64,000 nt of DNA. Origin: Pseudomonas syringae. GTDB lineage: Bacteria > Pseudomonadota > Gammaproteobacteria > Pseudomonadales > Pseudomonadaceae. Of the stretch, positions 21,587-30,979 are shown piece by piece (position 1 is the stretch's first letter; every line of letters begins with the position of its first letter). Below the pieces are notes generated by a model that was given only the letters and a program-made list of their open reading frames with translations, was not told the DNA's origin and made no database searches. The stretch spans positions 481,001-545,000 of the forward strand of contig NZ_CP066265.1 of NCBI RefSeq assembly GCF_023278085.1, written 5' to 3'. The position numbers and the translations under genes were made by a program.

Positions 21587-22711
21587 ATGAGCGACGTCGA
21601 TACAAGCGCTGGAGCGAGTGATGTTCTGGTCAGCTTTCGTGGTGTGCAGAAGAGCTACGACGGCGAAGCACTGATCGTCAAAGACCTCAACCTGGACATT
21701 CGCAAAGGCGAGTTCCTGACCCTGCTCGGACCTTCCGGCTCCGGCAAGACCACCAGTCTGATGATGCTGGCCGGTTTCGAAACGCCCACAGCAGGCGAAA
21801 TCCTCCTCGGTGGCCGCGCCATTAACAACGTGCCGCCGCACAAGCGCGACATCGGCATGGTGTTCCAGAACTACGCATTGTTTCCGCACATGACGGTCGC
21901 CGAGAACCTCGCGTTCCCGCTGACGGTACGCGGCATGAGCAAGACCGACGTCGGCGAAAAGGTCAAAAAGGCGCTGGGCATGGTCCAGCTCGACAGCTTT
22001 GCGCATCGCTACCCGGCCCAATTGTCCGGTGGTCAGCAGCAGCGTGTGGCCCTGGCTCGGGCGCTGGTGTTCGAACCGCAGCTGGTGCTGATGGACGAGC
22101 CGCTTGGCGCACTCGACAAGCAACTGCGCGAGCACATGCAGATGGAGATCAAGCACCTGCACCAGCGCCTCGGTGTGACCGTGGTCTATGTGACCCACGA
22201 TCAGGGGGAAGCCCTGACCATGTCGGACCGGGTTGCCGTGTTCCATCAGGGCGAAATCCAGCAGATCGCGCCACCTCGCAGCCTGTACGAAGAACCGAAG
22301 AACACCTTCGTTGCCAACTTCATCGGTGAAAACAACCGGCTCAATGGGCGTCTGGTCAGCCAGGACGGTGATCGTTGTGTCGTCGAACTGGAGCGTGGCG
22401 AGAAAGTGCATGCGCTGGCCATCAATGTCGGCCAGACGGGCGGCCCGGTCACCCTGTCGATCCGCCCTGAGCGCATCAACCTCAATGGCCGCAGCGAAAG
22501 TTGTGCCAATCGTTTCTCCGGTCGTGTGGCCGAGTTCATCTACCTGGGCGACCACGTACGTGTGCGTCTGGAAGTCGCCGGCAAAACCGATTTCTTCGTC
22601 AAACAGCCGATTGCCGAACTGGACCCGACGTTGAGCGTGGGCGACGTGGTGCCGATCGGCTGGCAAGTCGAGCACGTTCGCGCGCTCGACCCCTTGCAGG
22701 AAGTGCATTGA
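21587..22711 (+). CDS. agtA: ABC transporter ATP-binding protein (PotA/AgtA type)
   Basis: Cytoplasmic ATPase subunit, 374 residues, of a polyamine/GABA-family importer. Shows Walker A GPSGSGKTTS, the signature LSGGQQQRVALARAL, Walker B LVLMDEPLGALD and the switch His (YVTHDQGEA), then a C-terminal TOBE-type regulatory domain from about residue 290. The ATG at 21587 is chosen over an in-frame GTG 9 bp upstream. First gene of a four-gene operon with binding protein and two permeases. Substrate assignment to delta-aminovalerate/GABA rests on synteny with P. aeruginosa agtABCD; putrescine or spermidine is the alternative. Confidence 0.87.
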   Translation: MSDVDTSAGASDVLVSFRGVQKSYDGEALIVKDLNLDIRKGEFLTLLGPSGSGKTTSLMMLAGFETPTAGEILLGGRAINNVPPHKRDIGMVFQNYALFPHMTVAENLAFPLTVRGMSKTDVGEKVKKALGMVQLDSFAHRYPAQLSGGQQQRVALARALVFEPQLVLMDEPLGALDKQLREHMQMEIKHLHQRLGVTVVYVTHDQGEALTMSDRVAVFHQGEIQQIAPPRSLYEEPKNTFVANFIGENNRLNGRLVSQDGDRCVVELERGEKVHALAINVGQTGGPVTLSIRPERINLNGRSESCANRFSGRVAEFIYLGDHVRVRLEVAGKTDFFVKQPIAELDPTLSVGDVVPIGWQVEHVRALDPLQEVH

Positions 22712-22793
22712 TCTACCGATAAAAGCAATAACAGAGGCGAACCAATCGCCCATCCCAATCGCTTACCAACACTGCTCGTGGAGAAAAGAACAC

Positions 22794-23828
22794 ATGTTGA
22801 AATCCTTGAAGTTCACCGCTATCACGTTGGGCCTGATGTGCGCGGCGCAAGCCATGGCCGCGACTGATCTGACCGTCATATCGTTCGGCGGCGCCAACAA
22901 GGCTGCCCAGGAAAAAGCGTTTTACGCACCGTGGGAAAAGGCTGGCAACGGCAAGATCATCGCCGGTGAGTACAACGGTGAGATGGCCAAGGTCAAAACC
23001 ATGGTCGACACCAAAAGCGTGTCTTGGGACTTGGTCGAAGTCGAGTCGCCGGAGTTGGCGCGTGGCTGCGACGAAGACATGTTCGAAGAGCTTGATCCGA
23101 AACTGCTGGGCAATGCCGCCGACTACGTGCCGGGCGCTATCAGCACCTGCGGCGCAGGCTTCTTCGTCTGGTCCACCGTGCTGGCCTATAACGCGGACAA
23201 GGTCACCACTGCGCCGGCTGGCTGGGCCGATTTCTGGGACACAAAGAAATTTCCAGGCAAGCGCGGCCTGCGCAAAGGCGCCAAATACACCCTGGAATTC
23301 GCCTTGATGGCCGACGGCGTGGCACCGAAAGACGTCTACAAGGTACTGGCCAGCAAAGACGGTCAAGATCGCGCCTTCAAGAAGCTCGATGAGCTCAAGC
23401 CGAGCATCCAGTGGTGGGAAGCCGGCGCACAGCCGCCGCAGTACCTCGCTTCCGGCGACGTGGTGATGAGCTCCGCCTACAACGGCCGAATCGCTGCCGT
23501 GCAGAAAGAGAGCAACCTCAAGGTGGTCTGGACCGGCGGCGTGTATGACTTCGACGCCTGGGCAATTCCAAAGGGTTCGAAAAACGCCGATGCCGCGAAG
23601 AAGTTCATCGCCTTCATGCTGAGCCCCGAGCAGCAGAAGACCTACTCGCAAAACATTGCCTACGGCCCGGCCAACACGCAGGCGGTCAAGCTGCTGGACA
23701 AGGAAACCTTGCAGAACATGCCGACCACGCCTGAAAACATCAAGGATCAGGTGCAGATGGATGTAGCGTTCTGGACCGACAACGGCGAATCGCTGGAGCA
23801 GCGTTTCACTGCCTGGGCTGCCAAGTAA
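22794..23828 (+). CDS. agtB: periplasmic substrate-binding protein of ABC importer (AgtB-like)
   Basis: A 344-residue exported binding protein with signal peptide MLKSLKFTAITLGLMCAAQA ending before the Ala-Met-Ala-Ala site. The mature protein has the PotD/PotF-type fold, beginning TDLTVISFGG, with conserved VSWDLVEVE and GADFW-like (AGWADFWD) segments. Polyamine- and GABA-type binding proteins share this family, so the ligand is not certain. A 27-nt perfect hairpin follows the stop, a common way to keep binding protein in excess over the permeases. Confidence 0.87.
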   Translation: MLKSLKFTAITLGLMCAAQAMAATDLTVISFGGANKAAQEKAFYAPWEKAGNGKIIAGEYNGEMAKVKTMVDTKSVSWDLVEVESPELARGCDEDMFEELDPKLLGNAADYVPGAISTCGAGFFVWSTVLAYNADKVTTAPAGWADFWDTKKFPGKRGLRKGAKYTLEFALMADGVAPKDVYKVLASKDGQDRAFKKLDELKPSIQWWEAGAQPPQYLASGDVVMSSAYNGRIAAVQKESNLKVVWTGGVYDFDAWAIPKGSKNADAAKKFIAFMLSPEQQKTYSQNIAYGPANTQAVKLLDKETLQNMPTTPENIKDQVQMDVAFWTDNGESLEQRFTAWAAK

Positions 23829-23851
23829 TCCGTTTGCGTTGAGTCAGATCC

Positions 23852-23878
23852 GGGCGCTCCCTGCTGCAGGGAGCGCCC
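23852..23878 (+). promoter_or_regulatory. intercistronic stem-loop after binding-protein gene
   Basis: The palindrome gggcgctccc (23852-23861) pairs with gggagcgccc (23869-23878) across a 7-nt loop, between agtB and agtC, with only a short C-rich tail and no U-run. It is more likely an mRNA-stabilising or processing hairpin, giving a high ratio of binding protein to permease, than a full terminator. Confidence 0.65.
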
Positions 23879-23905
23879 CCTTGTTGAAAGATTCCGGAGT
23901 TCGCT

Positions 23906-25153
23906 ATGGCCATCGCCGTGCCCTTGACTGAAGGCGCCAGCCCCAACTTGAAGCAACGTCTCGCTCGCGCCGAGCGGGTCAACCGCTGGAAGGCTCAGGC
24001 ACTGATCGCGCCGTTGGTGATTTTCCTGTTGTTGGTGTTTCTGGTGCCCATCGCCGCGCTGCTCTACAAGAGCGTCGGCAACCCCGAAGTCGTGACTGCG
24101 CTGCCGACCACCGTGGTCGAAGTGCAGAAATGGGACGGTAAAGGGCTGCCGCCCGAGTCGGTCTACAAGGCAATGAGCCTGGACCTGGCTGAAACGCGCA
24201 AGAATTCCACGCTGGGCGATCTGTCCAAGCGGCTGAACATCGAACTGGCCGGCTACCGCAGCCTGCTGAGCAAAACCGCTCGCGCGCTGCCGTTCAAGAC
24301 CGAACCGGCCTCCTATAAAGAAGCGCTTGAAGCGCTGGATGAGCGTTGGGGCGACCCGGCCTATTGGCAGGCGGTACGCCGCAATACCAGCAGCGTCACG
24401 CCGTATTACCTGCTGGCAGCCGTTGATCACCGCATCGACGACCTCGGTGAAGTGGCCCCCGCGACCCCGGATCAGGCGATCTATCTGGATATCTTCGCCC
24501 GCACCTTCTGGATGGGGCTGGTGATCACCGCCATCTGCCTGGTGCTGGCTTATCCGCTGGCCTACCTGTTGGCCAACCTGCCTGCACGGCAGAGCAACCT
24601 GCTGATGATTCTGGTACTGCTGCCGTTCTGGACGTCGATTCTGGTACGCGTTGCTGCCTGGATCGTGCTGCTGCAGTCGAGCGGTCTGATCAACAGCGCG
24701 CTGCTGGCGATGGGCATTATCGACAAGCCGCTGGAACTGGTTTTCAACCGGGTCGGGGTGTACATCTCGATGGTGCACATCATGCTGCCGTTCATGATTC
24801 TGCCGATCTACAGCGTGATGAAAAACATCTCCCCGACCTACATGCGCGCTGCCATTTCCCTGGGCTGCCACCCGTTTGCCAGTTTCTGGCGCGTGTACTT
24901 TCCGCAGACCTACGCCGGGATCGGCGCTGGCTGCCTGTTGGTGTTCATTCTGTCGATCGGCTACTACATCACTCCGGCCTTGCTGGGCAGCCCGAACGAC
25001 CAGATGGTCAGCTATTTCGTCGCGTTCTACACCAACACCAGCATCAACTGGGGCATGGCAACGGCGCTCGGCGGGCTGTTGCTGTTGGCGACCATCGTGC
25101 TGTACCTGATCTATAGCTGGCTGGTCGGCGCCAGCCGCCTGCGTCTGAGCTGA
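23906..25153 (+). CDS. agtC: ABC transporter permease (AgtC-like)
   Basis: A 415-residue inner-membrane permease. A first helix (LIAPLVIFLLLVFLVPIAAL, residues 32-51) is followed by a long periplasmic loop (roughly residues 60-190), larger than in PotB, and then five hydrophobic helices. The EAA loop that docks the ATPase reads AAISLGCHPFASFWRVYFP, in the C-terminal third. The second permease gene follows 11 bp downstream with a GGAG ribosome binding site. Confidence 0.87.
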   Translation: MAIAVPLTEGASPNLKQRLARAERVNRWKAQALIAPLVIFLLLVFLVPIAALLYKSVGNPEVVTALPTTVVEVQKWDGKGLPPESVYKAMSLDLAETRKNSTLGDLSKRLNIELAGYRSLLSKTARALPFKTEPASYKEALEALDERWGDPAYWQAVRRNTSSVTPYYLLAAVDHRIDDLGEVAPATPDQAIYLDIFARTFWMGLVITAICLVLAYPLAYLLANLPARQSNLLMILVLLPFWTSILVRVAAWIVLLQSSGLINSALLAMGIIDKPLELVFNRVGVYISMVHIMLPFMILPIYSVMKNISPTYMRAAISLGCHPFASFWRVYFPQTYAGIGAGCLLVFILSIGYYITPALLGSPNDQMVSYFVAFYTNTSINWGMATALGGLLLLATIVLYLIYSWLVGASRLRLS

Positions 25154-25164
25154 GGAGCTTCATC

Positions 25165-25986
25165 ATGTTGAACCCCTACACGTCGCCGATCGAGCGCATC
25201 TGGTATTACGCCTTGCGCATCCTCTGCACCCTGGTGCTGCTGTTTCTCGTGCTGCCGGTGCTGGTCATCGTGCCGCTGTCGTTCAACTCGGGCAGCTTTC
25301 TGGTCTACCCGCTGCAAGGTTTCTCGTTGCAGTGGTATCAGGACTTCTTCAACTCTGCCGAATGGATGCGGGCGCTGAAGAACAGCATGATCGTCGCCCC
25401 GGCCGCGACCCTGCTGGCGATGGGCTTCGGTACGCTGGCAGCGATCGGCCTGACCCGTGGCAACTTCCCTGGCAAGGCGCTGGTCATGGCCCTGGTGATT
25501 TCGCCGATGGTGGTACCGGTGGTGATCGTCGGTGTCGCCAGCTACCTGTTCTTCGCGCCACTGGGGCTGGGCAACAGCTACACCTCGTTGATTCTGGTCC
25601 ACGCGGTGCTGGGCGTGCCGTTTGTGATCATTACCGTGTCGGCGACCTTGCAGGGCTTCAACCACAACCTGGTGCGCGCTGCTGCGAGCCTGGGTGCCTC
25701 GCCGCTGACTGCGTTCCGGCGCGTGACCTTGCCGTTGATTGCGCCGGGCGTCATATCCGGCGCGTTGTTCGCCTTCGCGACCTCGTTCGACGAAGTCGTC
25801 GTGACGCTGTTCCTCGCCGGACCGGAACAGGCGACCTTGCCTCGGCAGATGTTCAGCGGTATCCGCGAAAACCTCAGCCCGACCATCGCCGCCGCCGCGA
25901 CCCTGCTGATCGGCTTCTCGGTGGTGTTGCTACTGGTGCTGGAGTGGCTGAGGGGGCGCAGCGAAAAACTGAGAACGGCGCAGTGA
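25165..25986 (+). CDS. agtD: ABC transporter permease (AgtD-like)
   Basis: A 273-residue PotC-type permease with about six hydrophobic helices. The EAA motif AAASLGASPLTAFRRVTLP lies in the cytoplasmic loop near residue 180. Pairs with the upstream permease to form the heterodimeric channel of the importer. Last gene of the operon; an AGCTTG-type repeat follows immediately. Confidence 0.88.
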   Translation: MLNPYTSPIERIWYYALRILCTLVLLFLVLPVLVIVPLSFNSGSFLVYPLQGFSLQWYQDFFNSAEWMRALKNSMIVAPAATLLAMGFGTLAAIGLTRGNFPGKALVMALVISPMVVPVVIVGVASYLFFAPLGLGNSYTSLILVHAVLGVPFVIITVSATLQGFNHNLVRAAASLGASPLTAFRRVTLPLIAPGVISGALFAFATSFDEVVVTLFLAGPEQATLPRQMFSGIRENLSPTIAAAATLLIGFSVVLLLVLEWLRGRSEKLRTAQ

Positions 25987-26105
25987 ACTTTGAGCGGCAA
26001 GCTGCAAGCTGCAAGCTGCAAGCTATAAGCAGAAGCAAATCAAAAGGCTTGAGGCTTGAGGCTTGCAGCTCCAGGCTTGCCACTCGAACCTTACCGCTCC
26101 AGGCG
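25987..26105. repeat. AGCTTG-type intergenic repeat
   Basis: Directly after the agtD stop comes a run of tandem aagctgc units (25998-26025), then gcttgaggcttgaggcttgcagctcc and a diverged half. The same vocabulary occurs at 4503-4587 and 60990-61080. It separates the importer operon from rpe. A possible -10 element (tacaat, 26116-26121) for rpe lies just beyond it. Confidence 0.65.
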
Positions 26106-26155
26106 AAGCTTGGCGTACAATCCGCGCACCGTGATTCTGCTCAAACAGGTGCGTC

Positions 26156-26830
26156 ATGCAGCCCTTCGTTATTGCCCCATCGATCCTTTCCGCTGACTTC
26201 GCCCGTCTGGGTGAGGAAGTCGACAATGTGCTGTCTTGCGGCGCTGACTTCGTCCACTTCGATGTCATGGACAATCACTACGTCCCGAACCTGACCATTG
26301 GTCCGATGGTGTGCAGCGCGTTGCGCAAGTACGGCGTGACTGCGCCCATCGATGTGCACCTGATGGTCAGCCCGGTGGATCGCATCATCGGCGATTTCAT
26401 CGAAGCCGGCGCCACGTACATCACCTTCCACCCGGAAGCGACCCAGCACATCGACCGCTCGCTGCAGTTGATCCGCGAGGGCGGGTGCAAGGCCGGTCTT
26501 GTGTTCAATCCGGCCACGCCGCTGAACCTGCTGGAGTACGTGATGGACAAGGTCGACATGATCCTGCTCATGAGCGTCAACCCCGGCTTCGGCGGGCAGA
26601 AATTCATTCCCGGCACGCTCAACAAGCTGCGCGAGGCGCGGGCGCTGATCGAGGCTTCCGGGCGGGATATCCGGCTGGAAATCGACGGCGGCGTCAACGT
26701 CAACAACATCCGCGAAATCGCGGCGGCAGGTGCTGATACCTTCGTGGCAGGCTCGGCGATCTTCAACGCGCTGGACTATCGCGAAGTGATCGATAAAATG
26801 CGCACAGAGCTGGCGTCAGCCCGCGCATGA
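26156..26830 (+). CDS. rpe: ribulose-phosphate 3-epimerase
   Basis: Interconverts ribulose-5-phosphate and xylulose-5-phosphate in the pentose phosphate pathway. The 224-residue TIM barrel shows [12 protein letters not shown] at the N-terminus, the metal-binding [16 protein letters not shown], the loop [14 protein letters not shown], and the phosphate-binding EIDGGVN with VAGSAIF. The stop overlaps the gph start by 4 bp, as in many proteobacteria. Confidence 0.97.
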   Translation: MQPFVIAPSILSADFARLGEEVDNVLSCGADFVHFDVMDNHYVPNLTIGPMVCSALRKYGVTAPIDVHLMVSPVDRIIGDFIEAGATYITFHPEATQHIDRSLQLIREGGCKAGLVFNPATPLNLLEYVMDKVDMILLMSVNPGFGGQKFIPGTLNKLREARALIEASGRDIRLEIDGGVNVNNIREIAAAGADTFVAGSAIFNALDYREVIDKMRTELASARA

Positions 26831-27645
26831 GCGGCCTTGAAACGCTGTTTGCAGGCAAGCTGCCCAGGCTGATCATGTTCGACCTGGACGGCACCCTGGT
26901 GGATTCGGTTCCTGATCTGGCCGTCGCGGTGGACAAGACGCTGACCGAGCTTGGGCGTTCCCCCGCCGGTCTTGATGCGGTCCGCACCTGGATCGGCAAT
27001 GGTGCGCCGGTGCTGGTACGCCGGGCGCTGGCCAATGATCTCGATCACAGTGGCGTCGATGACGCGCTGGCCGCGCAGGCGCTGGAGATATTCATGCGCG
27101 CCTATGCCGAAAAGCATGAGTTCACGGCGGTCTACCCCGGCGTACGCGAAACCCTGAAGTGGTTGCAGAAGATGGGCGTCGAGATGGCGCTCATCACCAA
27201 CAAGCCGGAGCGTTTCGTGGCGCCGTTGCTCGATGAGATGAAGCTGGGGCGTTTCTTCCGCTGGATCATCGGCGGCGACACCATGCCACAGAAAAAGCCT
27301 GACCCGGCTGCACTGTTCTTCGTCATGAAAATGGCCGGTATTCCAGCCTCGCAATCGCTGTTTGTCGGAGACTCGCGCAGTGATGTGCAGGCCGCCAAAG
27401 CAGCCGGTGTAGCCTGCGTGGCGCTGAGTTATGGCTACAACCACGGCAGGCCGATTGCCGAGGAAAACCCGGCGCTGGTGATCGATGATCTGCGCAGGCT
27501 GATTCCCGGTTGCCTGGATCGGGACGCTGAGATACTGTTGCCCGACATCAAACGTCCCTCCTTAAGAGAATCCATCGTGGTGGTCACTCGCAAACTCTGG
27601 ATGAAAGTCATCAAGGCCCTGGCCCGCTGGCGTTGGCGCGCCTGA
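26827..27645 (+). CDS. gph: phosphoglycolate phosphatase
   Basis: HAD-superfamily phosphatase that removes 2-phosphoglycolate formed during DNA repair. The 272-residue protein has motif [11 protein letters not shown], motif II LITNKPE, and the motif III/IV region [10 protein letters not shown] with [16 protein letters not shown]. The catalytic domain ends near residue 235. The last 22 codons (27577-27645) encode Trp-containing residues that match, in sequence and length, a stand-alone leader peptide before trpG. The 3' end therefore doubles as the trpE attenuator leader. The length agrees with the 272-residue P. aeruginosa protein that I recall. Confidence 0.94.
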   Translation: MSGLETLFAGKLPRLIMFDLDGTLVDSVPDLAVAVDKTLTELGRSPAGLDAVRTWIGNGAPVLVRRALANDLDHSGVDDALAAQALEIFMRAYAEKHEFTAVYPGVRETLKWLQKMGVEMALITNKPERFVAPLLDEMKLGRFFRWIIGGDTMPQKKPDPAALFFVMKMAGIPASQSLFVGDSRSDVQAAKAAGVACVALSYGYNHGRPIAEENPALVIDDLRRLIPGCLDRDAEILLPDIKRPSLRESIVVVTRKLWMKVIKALARWRWRA

Positions 27646-27710
27646 CTTGATTCTGGCCGGCCTGCCGGCACGTTTGCTCAACTGACCGTTTTATCCTCAA
27701 ACCACGAGGT
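27577..27710 (+). promoter_or_regulatory. trpE attenuator: leader peptide inside the gph 3' end, plus hairpin
   Basis: Codons 27577-27645 could start independently at GTG 27577, with AAGAG about 8 nt upstream. They encode 22 residues with Trp at positions 8, 18 and 20 (ending ARWRWRA). The stop is followed by gccggcctgccggc (27656-27669), a GC hairpin, and a weak second hairpin cctc...gagg (27695-27708) that covers the trpE Shine-Dalgarno. The leader aligns without gaps to the 22-codon leader before trpG at 50484-50552. Attenuation of trpE and trpGDC has been reported in P. putida (recalled). The exact terminator and antiterminator pairings were not resolved by eye. Confidence 0.75.
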
Positions 27711-27715
27711 TGCTC

Positions 27716-29197
27716 ATGAACCGTGAAGAATTTCTGCGTTTGGCCGCTGACGGCTATAACCGCATCCCGCTTGCCCGCGAAACCCTGGCTGACTTCGATA
27801 CGCCGCTGTCGATCTACCTCAAACTTGCCGATCAACCGAACTCCTATCTATTGGAATCGGTGCAGGGCGGCGAGAAATGGGGTCGTTATTCGATCATCGG
27901 CCTGCCATGCCGCACCGTCATGCGTGTGCATGGTCATCACGTCAGCGTGACCCATGACGGCGTCGAAATCGAAAGCCTGGATGTCGAAGATCCGCTGGAT
28001 TTTGTCGAGACCTTCAAGGCGCGCTACAACGTGCCGACCATTGCCGGTCTGCCGCGCTTCAACGGTGGGCTGGTGGGCTACTTTGGCTACGACTGCGTGC
28101 GTTATGTCGAGAAACGTCTGGCCAACTGTCCTAACCCGGACCCGCTGGGCGTGCCGGATATCCTGCTGATGGTCTCCGATGCGGTGGTGGTGTTCGACAA
28201 CCTGGCGGGCAAGATGCACGCCATCGTGCTGGTTGATCCGGCGCAACAGGATGCCTACGACAGTGGCGTCGCGCTGCTCGATGAACTGATGAACAAGCTG
28301 CGCCAGCCGATCACGCCGCGTCGCGGTCTGGATCTGGACAGGCCTCCCGCTGCCGATCCGGTGTTTCGCTCCAGCTTCACGCAGGATGACTATGAAGCCG
28401 CGGTCGACACGATCAAGCAGTACATCCTCGCGGGCGATGTGATGCAGGTCGTACCGTCACAGCGTATGTCCATCGATTTCGCGGCTGCGCCTATCGATCT
28501 GTATCGGGCGTTGCGCTGCTTTAACCCGACGCCGTACATGTACTTCTTCAACTTCGGTGACTTCCACGTAGTAGGCAGCTCGCCGGAAGTGCTGGTGCGG
28601 GTCGAGGATAACCTGATCACCGTGCGGCCAATTGCCGGTACGCGGCCGCGTGGCGCCACTGAAGAGGCGGATCTTGCGCTGGAAGAAGACCTGCTGTCCG
28701 ATCACAAGGAAATCGCCGAGCACTTGATGCTGATCGATCTGGGGCGTAACGACACGGGTCGGGTGTCCGAGATCGGCAGCGTCAAACTGACCGAGAAGAT
28801 GGTGATCGAACGTTATTCCAATGTGATGCACATTGTGTCCAACGTGACTGGCCAGCTGAAAAGCGGGCTGACGGCGATGGATGCGCTGCGAGCGATTCTG
28901 CCCGCCGGCACCTTGTCCGGTGCGCCGAAAATCCGCGCGATGGAAATCATCGACGAGCTGGAGCCTGTCAAACGTGGTGTCTACGGCGGCGCGGTGGGGT
29001 ATATGGCGTGGAACGGCAACATGGACACCGCGATTGCGATCCGTACTGCGGTGATCAAGAACGGTGAGCTGCACGTGCAGGCTGGCGGCGGCATCGTCGC
29101 CGACTCGGTGCCAGCACTGGAATGGGAAGAAACCCTGAACAAACGCCGCGCCATGTTCCGCGCTGTAGCCTTGGCCTCGCAGACCGCCGAGGATTGA
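27716..29197 (+). CDS. trpE: anthranilate synthase component I
   Basis: Forms anthranilate from chorismate, using ammonia from TrpG, as the first step of tryptophan synthesis. The 493-residue protein starts at ATG 27716; an in-frame TTG 6 bp upstream is not needed. The N-terminal part has the tryptophan feedback-site motif ([15 protein letters not shown]). The C-terminal chorismate-binding domain has [33 protein letters not shown] and [15 protein letters not shown]. Separated from its partner trpG by 21.5 kb of tailocin and other DNA, as in other pseudomonads, and preceded by an attenuator-like leader. Confidence 0.97.
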   Translation: MNREEFLRLAADGYNRIPLARETLADFDTPLSIYLKLADQPNSYLLESVQGGEKWGRYSIIGLPCRTVMRVHGHHVSVTHDGVEIESLDVEDPLDFVETFKARYNVPTIAGLPRFNGGLVGYFGYDCVRYVEKRLANCPNPDPLGVPDILLMVSDAVVVFDNLAGKMHAIVLVDPAQQDAYDSGVALLDELMNKLRQPITPRRGLDLDRPPAADPVFRSSFTQDDYEAAVDTIKQYILAGDVMQVVPSQRMSIDFAAAPIDLYRALRCFNPTPYMYFFNFGDFHVVGSSPEVLVRVEDNLITVRPIAGTRPRGATEEADLALEEDLLSDHKEIAEHLMLIDLGRNDTGRVSEIGSVKLTEKMVIERYSNVMHIVSNVTGQLKSGLTAMDALRAILPAGTLSGAPKIRAMEIIDELEPVKRGVYGGAVGYMAWNGNMDTAIAIRTAVIKNGELHVQAGGGIVADSVPALEWEETLNKRRAMFRAVALASQTAED

Positions 29198-29577
29198 GTC
29201 GGCCTGGTGCTTTGCGTCCCAAAGCGGACGCAGAGCGTCCAGAACGGCATGCCGACGCGGAGCGTCGCACGATAGTCGGTTTATCGCTCTTCATGCTCCA
29301 GCGCGGGAACACCTTGCGTGACGCTCCGCGTCACAAATCTGCGCCGCACCGTGTACTCAAGATCGGACGCGGAGCGTCCGGAACGGCATGCCGACGCGGA
29401 GCGTCGCACGATAGTTGGTAGTTAGAGAGTTATCGTTCCTCACGCTCCAGCGTGGGAATGCCTTGGGTGACGCTCCGCGTCACAAATCTGCGCCGCGCCG
29501 CACACTCAAGAGTGGACGCAGAGCGTCCAGAACGGAATGCCGACGCGGAGCGTCGCACGATAGTTGGGATATCGTTC
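29198..29577. repeat. tandem palindromic repeats downstream of trpE
   Basis: No host gene. The motif gacgcggagcgtcgcacgat recurs, with gatagt at 29271, 29410 and 29559 (spacings 139 and 149 bp), interleaved with tgacgctccgcgtcac and gacgcagagcgtcc palindromes. The family is the same as at 1-317 and 20880-21445. The last unit is broken near 29578 by the IS3-type element and appears to resume at about 30980. Confidence 0.85.
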
Positions 29578-30413
29578 CCCTGCATTCTGTATTCCACAGG
29601 GCTCAGGCCGTTAAGTTTCAGTTTGATGCGTGAGTGATTGTAATACTCAATGTACTCGTCGATGCCGGCATGAAGCTCATCCAGATCGTTAAATTTGTTC
29701 AGATAGAAAAACTCGGACTTCAGCGTGCCAAAAAAACTTTCCATAGCCGCGTTGTCGTAGCAGTTGCCCTTGCGCGACATGCTGCATGTGATCGAATGCT
29801 CATTGAGTAATCGTTGGTAAACAGGCATCCGATATTGCCAGCCCTGGTCTGAGTGCAAAATAGGCTTTTCATGCGGCTCAAGCTTCTTGAACGCTCCTTC
29901 AAGCATTTCGTCGACCATGGAGTACAGCGGGCGCCTGGCGATTGCATAGGAAATGATTTCGCCGTTGTACAGATCCATGATGGGCGACAGATAGAGCTTC
30001 TGGCCTCCCACTTTGAACTCGGTCACGTCCGTGGCCCATTTTTCATTAAGGTGTTGGGCCTTGAAATCACGCTTGAGAATGTTGGGCGCAGCCTTGCCTA
30101 CTTCGCCCTTGTAAGAACGGTATTTCTTCACACGCACCAGGCTCTTCAGGCCTAGCTGCCCCATCAGTTTCTGCACCGTCTTGTGGTTCACAAGATGGCC
30201 TGCGCGCCGCAACGCTGCCGTGATACGACGATAGCCATACCGGCCTTTATGCTCGTAGAAAGCTGTCTGAATCAGGTCTTTGAGCCCGGCGTACTTATCG
30301 CCCGCTTGCAGTACCTTTTGTTGATAGTAAAAAGTGCTGCGCGCCAGACCGGCAAGCTTCAGCAGGCCATCCAGAGAATGCCCCAGTCTCAGTTCGGTTA
30401 CGATTTGCGCTTT
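29430..30413 (-). CDS. IS3-family transposase orfB, reading into host repeat
   Basis: Catalytic half of the transposase. It has the rve/DDE core: Asp in WATDVTEF, Asp in LHSDQGWQY, and Glu in NAAMESFFGTLKSE, plus an HTH_21-like N-terminal segment. An independent start is at 30212, but the frame is open up to the end of orfA, as expected for production by -1 frameshifting at the A5G run 30411-30415. Normal IS150-type proteins stop soon after SPVEYR. Here the frame continues for about 49 codons through palindromic host repeat to 29430, so the natural 3' end is missing. Confidence 0.8.
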   Translation of the reverse strand, partial: KAQIVTELRLGHSLDGLLKLAGLARSTFYYQQKVLQAGDKYAGLKDLIQTAFYEHKGRYGYRRITAALRRAGHLVNHKTVQKLMGQLGLKSLVRVKKYRSYKGEVGKAAPNILKRDFKAQHLNEKWATDVTEFKVGGQKLYLSPIMDLYNGEIISYAIARRPLYSMVDEMLEGAFKKLEPHEKPILHSDQGWQYRMPVYQRLLNEHSITCSMSRKGNCYDNAAMESFFGTLKSEFFYLNKFNDLDELHAGIDEYIEYYNHSRIKLKLNGLSPVEYRMQGNDIPTIVRRSASAFRSGRSASTLECAARRRFVTRSVTQGIPTLEREER

Positions 30414-30979
30414 TTCTGTTGCGCTATTCGTTGCTTCTTCTGAGCCAAGGCATCGAGCTTTTTTAGATAGTCGACCTCCATCCGCAGTTGCTTCACCTCG
30501 GCAAGCAACTCGTCACGCGAGCGCGATTCATCGTCGATTGAGGGGGCGTTCACAGGGGGAAGTGCAGTCGTCATCTTTCTTGGGCGTCCGGCTTTTGTGG
30601 GTGGCTTGGAGGAGGCATCAAAGGCTCCCTCTTCATAATAGCGCTGCCATAGACCGATGATGCCGAACTGACGGATATCGAACAAGGCCGCTGTCTGGCG
30701 CAGAGATAAACGCTCATCATGCATGCGCTTCAAAACAGTCAGCTTGAACTCGTCACTGTAGCGCTGGCGTTTTTTCTCTTGCAGGCCCGCTACGCCATGA
30801 ATCTGATAGGCCGCAACCCACTGCCTAAGACAGGAAAAATCCACATCGTGGCGATGTGCAACATCCCTCAAACCGGCCTTGCCGGCACAATATTCCTGCA
30901 CGGCCGCGAGTTTTGCCTGTTCTGTATATCTACCCATGATGCCTCCAAAGGTTGTATCCAACCTTCGGGGGTCATACCA
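29578..30979 (-). mobile_element. IS3-family (IS150-group-like) insertion, orfB-side end apparently lost
   Basis: An about 1.4-kb element with orfA and orfB in two overlapping frames, lying inside the trpE-side repeat array. The orfA-side end, read outside-in on the minus strand, is tggtatgacccccgaaggtt, which looks like an IS150-group terminal repeat starting near 30979. On the other side no matching inverted repeat is seen: sequence changes from IS to host repeat near 29578, just after the conserved SPVEYRMQ of orfB. A target-site duplication could not be recognised. Exact boundaries are approximate. Confidence 0.8.
30398..30937 (-). CDS. IS3-family transposase orfA (helix-turn-helix subunit)
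   Basis: A 179-residue DNA-binding half of the IS150-type transposase. MGRYTEQAKLAAVQEYCAG at the N-terminus begins the first HTH_28-like domain, with a second (SDEFKLTVLKRMHDERLSLR) further in. The C-terminal coiled coil (SRDELLAEVKQLRMEVDYLK) ends in a Lys-rich tail encoded by A-rich codons, where slippage into orfB would occur. The ATG at 30937 is preceded by GGAGG. A longer in-frame extension upstream is repeat sequence and is not included. Confidence 0.85.
   Translation of the reverse strand: MGRYTEQAKLAAVQEYCAGKAGLRDVAHRHDVDFSCLRQWVAAYQIHGVAGLQEKKRQRYSDEFKLTVLKRMHDERLSLRQTAALFDIRQFGIIGLWQRYYEEGAFDASSKPPTKAGRPRKMTTALPPVNAPSIDDESRSRDELLAEVKQLRMEVDYLKKLDALAQKKQRIAQQKKRKS

Noticed and set aside
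29430..29577. The extra about 49 residues at the orfB C-terminus as a genuine domain
   Set aside because: The sequence is translated host repeat and matches neighbouring repeat copies; it reflects loss of the natural IS end.
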